A stretch of 64,000 nucleotides of DNA from Mojavia pulchra JT2-VF2. GTDB taxonomy: Bacteria > Cyanobacteriota > Cyanobacteriia > Cyanobacteriales > Nostocaceae. The translations under genes were made by a program, and so were the position numbers. Positions 59,685 to 64,000 of the stretch are shown here, piece by piece (position 1 is the first letter of the stretch; each line of letters starts with the position of its first letter). The DNA is taken from positions 124,001 through 188,000 of the forward strand of contig JAHHHN010000006.1 of NCBI GenBank assembly GCA_019359325.1, read 5' to 3'. The notes beneath the pieces are model-generated. The model was not told where the DNA came from, did not search any database, and worked only from the letters and a program-made list of their open reading frames with translations.

Positions 59685-60381
59685 ACATTATGTACTAAAA
59701 AATTACAAATAATTTAAGTTGGCGCTGCACCTTGCGCCAACACAATTATTACTCCAACAACATCAGATGAGGATCGTTAGTTTTGATATTTATTGGCTAT
59801 TTTCTGCAAAATATCTGGATTCCCAAAATGTCCTGATTATTTTATACTACTTTCTATTATCCCTTTATTAAGAATCCTACCTTTGACACAGTCATTGGCG
59901 TGCATAAAAACAATTTATACAATTTAATATAAGTGACAATAATTACTTATAGATTTTAGGTTTTTATTATAACTTGAGTGAGGCCACCGCAACTGCTGCG
60001 CGTGACCGCTTCCTGTTTTGCATAATCTAATTTAAGCAGGTAAAAGTTTATGCGTCAGTATTTTGCGACTTGGTGGATATGCCTGCGTCCTTAACTAAAT
60101 TAACCTCATCTACTAAACAACTACAGGTAATCACAAAGATTATGGTATATATATATACAGCATATATGCCGTTTTACCACTTAAAAGGTCCGAGAATTAT
60201 TCTTAAATATATAAGAAAGTTTGTAACTGAACTAGTATTCTTTAGCACATTTATAAAATGTTAATCGGCAAATTTCATAATGATGCTGGTTAACAATACC
60301 GAGAAACAAGCACTGTAAAGTGCAAAAATTTGACTAGTCACAGATTGTTGATCGCAAAATCAAGAGTAGTATAAAATACTT
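59685..60381. other. Divergent spacer between wzc and a sugar transferase
   Basis: About 700 A+T-rich bases. Holds the wzc leader hairpin and a stretch around 59980-60020 of Nostoc-type repeat DNA. The open frame at 60070-60264 has no family likeness and is not called. Confidence 0.5.
59718..59741 (-). promoter_or_regulatory. Hairpin in the wzc leader
   Basis: GTTGGCGC and GCGCCAAC are perfect 8-bp arms around an 8-base loop, 34 bases before the wzc ATG. A leader or protein-binding role is possible; no T-tract follows. Confidence 0.4.
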
Positions 60382-61800
60382 ATGTTCAATATACCATTTC
60401 ACGGTGACAGCGGAAGTATTAATTTACCAAAAATCCCGCGCTTTTTGCCTGCATTACTTTTGGTAGGAGATATTTTTGGTTTAGTCATCTGTTTAGGGCT
60501 GGCTTTTTGGTTTCGTCTGGGGCAACTGCTTGAGGGTTTTGATTTAGTTGTTTGCGGGTTTATACTGTTGGTTCTCGCAGGACTTTATCTAGGAGATACT
60601 TACCATCCAGATAGCCAAATCGCGGGTTTACGTGCTCCATCTCGGATACTGATCAGCAGTTTAATAGTTGGTGGAATTACATCGGCTCTCATTTATTTAT
60701 CTGGAACTTGGGGGCAGCACCCACTTTTGGGACGGGGAATTTTGCTGGTCAGTTTAGGAATGTTTACAAGCTGGGCAGTGATCTTAAGGTTATGGGCAGT
60801 CAAATGGTTGCGATCGCACGCCGAGCAAAGTCGTTGGCTCATACTAGGTGCTAACAAAAGTGCGAGCAATTTTGCACAAATGTTCCTTATGCAAAATCCT
60901 TTGGGGCGTTTGGTTATACTTGCGGAAGCAGATCAAAATCTCACCCATTTAACAGAAACACAATGCCAGCTAATTTATGGAGGTTGCCTTAGTGACTTAC
61001 CGTCTTGGAGTCAGCAACCTTGGTCGGGAGTGGTAGTGGCAACCCAGATGGATTTCTCTGATACACACATACAGCAGTTGATGCAACTGAGGCTACAAGG
61101 TATACCAGTTTACAGGTTACCTGATATTTGCGAAATCTTATGGTACAAACTTCCCTCATCCTTGCTTGAAGACAAGTGGTTGGCTTTTAGTGCTGGTTTC
61201 AACCTAGTAGCTGGTGGTATTAGTCTAAAGCTGAAGCGATTGACAGATCTGATGTTGGCAGCGCTTTTACTTACTCTTTTGTTTCCATTAATGCTATTGA
61301 CAGCAATAGCAATTAAGTTAGATAGCCCAGGTTCAGTTTTCTATAGTCAAGTACGAACAGGGTTGTACGGTAAGCCATTTAAGGTTTACAAATTTCGTTC
61401 AATGTATCAAGACGCTGAGAAGCGGGGCGCACAATGGGCCAGTCAACGCGATCCCCGGATCACCAGGGTGGGATACTGGCTACGAGTATTACGAATCGAT
61501 GAATTGCCTCAGATTTGGAATGTGTTGCGCGGGGATATGAGCCTGATTGGCCCCCGTCCAGAACGACCAGAGTTTGATGTGAAACTCAAAGAAGCAATTC
61601 CGTACTATGAACTGCGTTATTTAGTAAAACCAGGAATTACTGGCTGGGCACAGGTATTGTACCCCTACGGGGCCTCGGTTGAGGATGCGTATGAAAAGCT
61701 AGCTTACGACCTCTATTACATTAAAAATTATTCCTTTTGGTTGGATATAGCGATCGCCTTTAAAACGGTCAGGGTTGTTTTATTAGGTAAAGGCAGATGA
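60382..61800 (+). CDS. WbaP-like undecaprenyl-phosphate sugar phosphotransferase
   Basis: A 472-residue long-form phosphoglycosyl transferase: four or five N-terminal membrane helices (about 20-145), a CoA-binding-like middle domain (LILGANKSASNF), and a C-terminal catalytic domain with FKVYKFRSMYQDAE, LRIDELPQIWNVLRGDMSLI and GITGWAQVLYPYGAS. It transfers a hexose-1-phosphate to undecaprenyl phosphate and starts the repeat unit. Its end overlaps galE by four bases. It is divergent from wzc, so it is the most likely initiator of this locus. Confidence 0.94.
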   Translation: MFNIPFHGDSGSINLPKIPRFLPALLLVGDIFGLVICLGLAFWFRLGQLLEGFDLVVCGFILLVLAGLYLGDTYHPDSQIAGLRAPSRILISSLIVGGITSALIYLSGTWGQHPLLGRGILLVSLGMFTSWAVILRLWAVKWLRSHAEQSRWLILGANKSASNFAQMFLMQNPLGRLVILAEADQNLTHLTETQCQLIYGGCLSDLPSWSQQPWSGVVVATQMDFSDTHIQQLMQLRLQGIPVYRLPDICEILWYKLPSSLLEDKWLAFSAGFNLVAGGISLKLKRLTDLMLAALLLTLLFPLMLLTAIAIKLDSPGSVFYSQVRTGLYGKPFKVYKFRSMYQDAEKRGAQWASQRDPRITRVGYWLRVLRIDELPQIWNVLRGDMSLIGPRPERPEFDVKLKEAIPYYELRYLVKPGITGWAQVLYPYGASVEDAYEKLAYDLYYIKNYSFWLDIAIAFKTVRVVLLGKGR

Positions 61801-62876
61801 ACGAAAAAGTGTTAGTGACAGGCGGTGCGGGCTATATTGGTTCCCACGTAGTACGTCAGTTAGGTGAAGCTGGTTATGACGTGGTGGTGTATGACAATTG
61901 CTCTACAGGAGTGCCCAAAGCCGTATTGCATGGTGATTTGATTATTGGTGATTTAGCAGATACAGACCGTCTTTACCAAGTATTTGCCAAACACAAATTT
62001 AGTGCAGTCCTGCACTTTGCTGCTAGTTTGGTTGTACCAGAATCAGTTGCCAATCCTTTAGATTACTATGCAAATAACACGCGTAATACATTGAATTTGC
62101 TCCGCTGCTGTAGTGTACTGGGCGTTAACCAATTCATATTTTCTAGTACAGCAGCAGTTTATGGTGAGCCTCAAGAAAATCCTGTTACGGAGTCTACTCC
62201 TACTCTACCTATTAATCCCTACGGACGCTCAAAGCTGATGAGCGAATGGCTGATTCAAGACTACGGGCTAGCTTCTCGGATGCGGTACGTGATTCTGCGC
62301 TACTTTAATGTCGGAGGAGCCGATCCTAGTGGGAGACTAGGACAGAGATCACGCGCTGCAACTCACCTAATTGCAGCTGCTTGTAATACGGCACTTAAGC
62401 GCCAGCCAGAATTGCGAATTTATGGCACAGATTTTCCTACCCCAGATGGTACTGGAATTCGAGACTATATCCACGTCGAAGACCTAGCAGCGGCCCATGT
62501 CGATGCTTTAGATTACCTAGAACAGGGCGGAGAAAGCCAAATTCTTAACTGCGGTTATGGGCAAGGTTACAGTGTACGGCAAGTCATTGAGAGAGTAAAA
62601 ACAATTTCTGGGGTAGATTTTCCTGTTATCGAAACAGAACGCCGTCCTGGTGATCCCGCCTGTGTTACAGCTTGTGCAGAGAAAATTCGCCAAGTATTGG
62701 GTTGGAAACCCAAGCATAACAACTTGGATGACATAGTTTACACTACCCTCGCCTGGGAAATGCATCAGGAAAAATTGCGGCCGACAGCATTAATGCAGAA
62801 ACTCATCTCGATCAGCAAGGAAAGAACTGCACGGTCTAAAGTTACTGAAATTGCCTTTAGATTACCTCAGTCTTAA
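61797..62876 (+). CDS. galE: UDP-glucose 4-epimerase
   Basis: A 359-residue SDR epimerase: VTGGAGYIGSHVVRQL, SSTAAVYG, catalytic YGRSKLMSEW, RYFNVGGADPSGRLGQRSRA and DGTGIRDYIHVEDLAAAH. It interconverts UDP-glucose and UDP-galactose. The ATGA overlap with the WbaP-like gene shows coupling, suggesting that galactose (or glucose) is the first sugar. Confidence 0.95.
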   Translation: MNEKVLVTGGAGYIGSHVVRQLGEAGYDVVVYDNCSTGVPKAVLHGDLIIGDLADTDRLYQVFAKHKFSAVLHFAASLVVPESVANPLDYYANNTRNTLNLLRCCSVLGVNQFIFSSTAAVYGEPQENPVTESTPTLPINPYGRSKLMSEWLIQDYGLASRMRYVILRYFNVGGADPSGRLGQRSRAATHLIAAACNTALKRQPELRIYGTDFPTPDGTGIRDYIHVEDLAAAHVDALDYLEQGGESQILNCGYGQGYSVRQVIERVKTISGVDFPVIETERRPGDPACVTACAEKIRQVLGWKPKHNNLDDIVYTTLAWEMHQEKLRPTALMQKLISISKERTARSKVTEIAFRLPQS

Positions 62877-62913
62877 CAACATGGATCATTGCAATTACAC
62901 AATTACTAATAAA

Positions 62914-63417
62914 TCATTCTTGCGGCAGAAGATAAATTAACCCTGAGATTAACGTTAAGACAACAGAAACCCAAAAAGCAATTAAGGATGGGATATGCCA
63001 CATTGCTGATAATGGTGCAATTAAAAGTGCGATCGCCACTATCTGACTGACGGTTTTGAGTTTACCCCAAATATTTGCCCCTGTGATTGTTGTTTGATTC
63101 ACTCGCCAACCAGCGATCGCTAATTCCCGCGCTAAAATGAGAAACACTCCCCAAGCTGGCACCTGTCTTAGCTCAACTAAAACCAGTAATGGTGCCAATA
63201 CCAGCAATTTATCTACTAAAGGGTCGAGAAATTTCCCCAAATCGCTAATTTGGTTGAGTTTCCGCGCTAAATAGCCATCTAACCAATCAGTCAATGCAGC
63301 AACCAAAAAAATTGCTAAACATACCCACTTCGCTTGGGTTGTCGGGTTGTATAAGCCGTAAAGCAAAAATGGTATCCCCAATAGCCGAGAAAACGTAATC
63401 CAGTTGGGTAAGGTCAT
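62914..63417 (-). CDS. pgsA: CDP-diacylglycerol-glycerol-3-phosphate 3-phosphatidyltransferase
   Basis: A 167-residue membrane enzyme that makes phosphatidylglycerol phosphate, needed for phosphatidylglycerol in thylakoids. The CDP-alcohol motif DWLDGYLARKLNQISDLGKFLDPLVDK is present (D-x2-D-G-x2-A-R-x8-G-x3-D-x3-D), with about 4-5 helices. It begins MTLPNWITFSRLLGIPFLL, as is standard. It is not part of the polysaccharide locus. Confidence 0.95.
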   Translation of the reverse strand: MTLPNWITFSRLLGIPFLLYGLYNPTTQAKWVCLAIFLVAALTDWLDGYLARKLNQISDLGKFLDPLVDKLLVLAPLLVLVELRQVPAWGVFLILARELAIAGWRVNQTTITGANIWGKLKTVSQIVAIALLIAPLSAMWHIPSLIAFWVSVVLTLISGLIYLLPQE

Positions 63418-63835
63418 AAGAAATTAAAACAAGGGGAATTTATAGCCTTATCCATCTATTTAAACCACAATTTTGCCTTATTATCTGTGCCTTCCCTTCT
63501 TTGTACCGGAGACACTACGCGTAACTTGCTTCCTCATAGGGATACGGGTTCTGCTTTGCAGTATGCGCGAGAAAACTACTAAAATCACCCAAAAGATAGA
63601 TATTTAAGCTTTACTATAGATACTTGAATTATTGCCTAAAAAGTGAATTCTATCAATTCAAAAAATCTTTGCAACACATCGACCCATCTGTAAGGGCGCA
63701 AAGCTGTGCGCCTCTACTCATGTATTTGTCGCACTCTTATTTCAAATTGATATTAGATCCTGAATCTCATATCTCCACATCTTTCACTAGGCGTGGGATG
63801 ATCTGTGTTTTGACATTCTTGAAACAATACTAACC
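63418..63835. other. Spacer between pgsA and aspA
   Basis: About 420 bases between divergent genes. It contains a 28-bp near-palindrome at 63690-63717 and spacer DNA of the TAGGGATACGGGTTCTGC type near 63537. No gene seen. Confidence 0.5.
63690..63717. repeat. GC-rich palindromic repeat
   Basis: GTAAGGGCGCA-AAGC-TGTGCGCCTCTAC is an imperfect palindrome of a type found widely in cyanobacterial spacers (GTAGGGGCGCA...TGCGCCCCTAC). Confidence 0.65.
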
Positions 63836-64000
63836 ATGACTTTACAAACAGATTCCCAATTCCGCATCGAACGCGATTCGATGGGCGATCGCCAAATCTC
63901 CAGTAGTGCTTATTACGGCATTCAAACACTACGCGCAATAGAAAACTTTCCTATCAGCGGAATTAAGCCATTACCTACTTACGTAGATGCTTGTTTACTA
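63836..64000 (+). CDS. aspA: Aspartate ammonia-lyase, N-terminal part
   Basis: The first 55 codons only; the gene runs off the right edge. MTLQTDSQFRIERDSMGDRQ, SSSAYYGIQTLRAIENFPIS match the opening of AspA/FumC lyases, and the spacing (RxExDxxG, then YxGxxTxRAxxNF) fits aspartase. It would deaminate aspartate to fumarate. Fumarase is the alternative; the sequence up to here favours aspartase. Confidence 0.85.
   Translation, partial: MTLQTDSQFRIERDSMGDRQISSSAYYGIQTLRAIENFPISGIKPLPTYVDACLL

Noticed and set aside
60070-60264. 64-codon plus-strand open frame in the wzc spacer
   Set aside because: No ribosome site, no recognisable motif and A+T-rich chance composition.

Overview
The window is chromosomal DNA of a filamentous cyanobacterium, most likely of the Nostocales. 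Evidence for this is the frequent HIP1 octamer GCGATCGC, short 7-bp tandem repeats, a phycobiliprotein lyase beside an NblB-like HEAT protein, a CPP1-like protein, a CSP41b-like protein, a fused ModBC, a zinc-ribbon Ser/Thr kinase with pentapeptide repeats, and an SmtA-type metallothionein. No rRNA, tRNA, CRISPR array, prophage or intact transposase gene was found.

Left part, about 0-30 kb (housekeeping and regulation). A minus-strand operon (DUF4350, MoxR ATPase, a membrane protein, a CPBP protease, DUF58) runs off the left edge. It is followed by an MFS transporter, modBC, a CpcS/CpeS lyase with an NblB-like protein, a saccharopine-dehydrogenase-like oxidoreductase, a small secreted protein, a CPA1 antiporter, a HAD hydrolase, a CPP1-like protein, an OmpR-type regulator, a DUF2811 protein, hisIE, a broken chaB, hemL and a metallothionein with an SmtB-type operator. 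Next come a kinase/FHA pair, recA divergent from xseAB, a secreted unknown and a Cache-HAMP-PAS histidine kinase.

Right part, about 30.7-62.9 kb (exopolysaccharide). Sugar-nucleotide genes supply GDP-fucose (gmd, fcl), dTDP-rhamnose (rfbBACD), a UDP-uronate (CapI-type epimerase) and UDP-galactose (galE). Three separate genes encode chain-initiating phosphoglycosyl transferases. A minus-strand block encodes Wzc, Wzx, two methyltransferases, five glycosyltransferases, Wzy and a Tat-exported beta-helix enzyme. Together these describe a Wzx/Wzy-type heteropolysaccharide pathway; the outer-membrane Wza is not in the window. The block from about 47.3 to 57 kb is visibly richer in A+T than its flanks, as is usual for exchangeable serotype cores. 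The window ends with pgsA and the start of an aspartate ammonia-lyase gene.

The less ordinary content lies in decay and repeats. There is a heavily degraded gmd relic between wzc and wzx, a leftover ydcF 5' fragment, and a chaB reading frame with one amber codon. A 168-bp MITE with perfect 17-bp ends and a 9-bp target duplication sits inside another palindrome. A 7-bp tandem repeat forms the in-frame ModB-ModC linker. A multi-stem inverted-repeat element lies just downstream of recA, and a perfect 12-bp palindrome lies just upstream of modBC.
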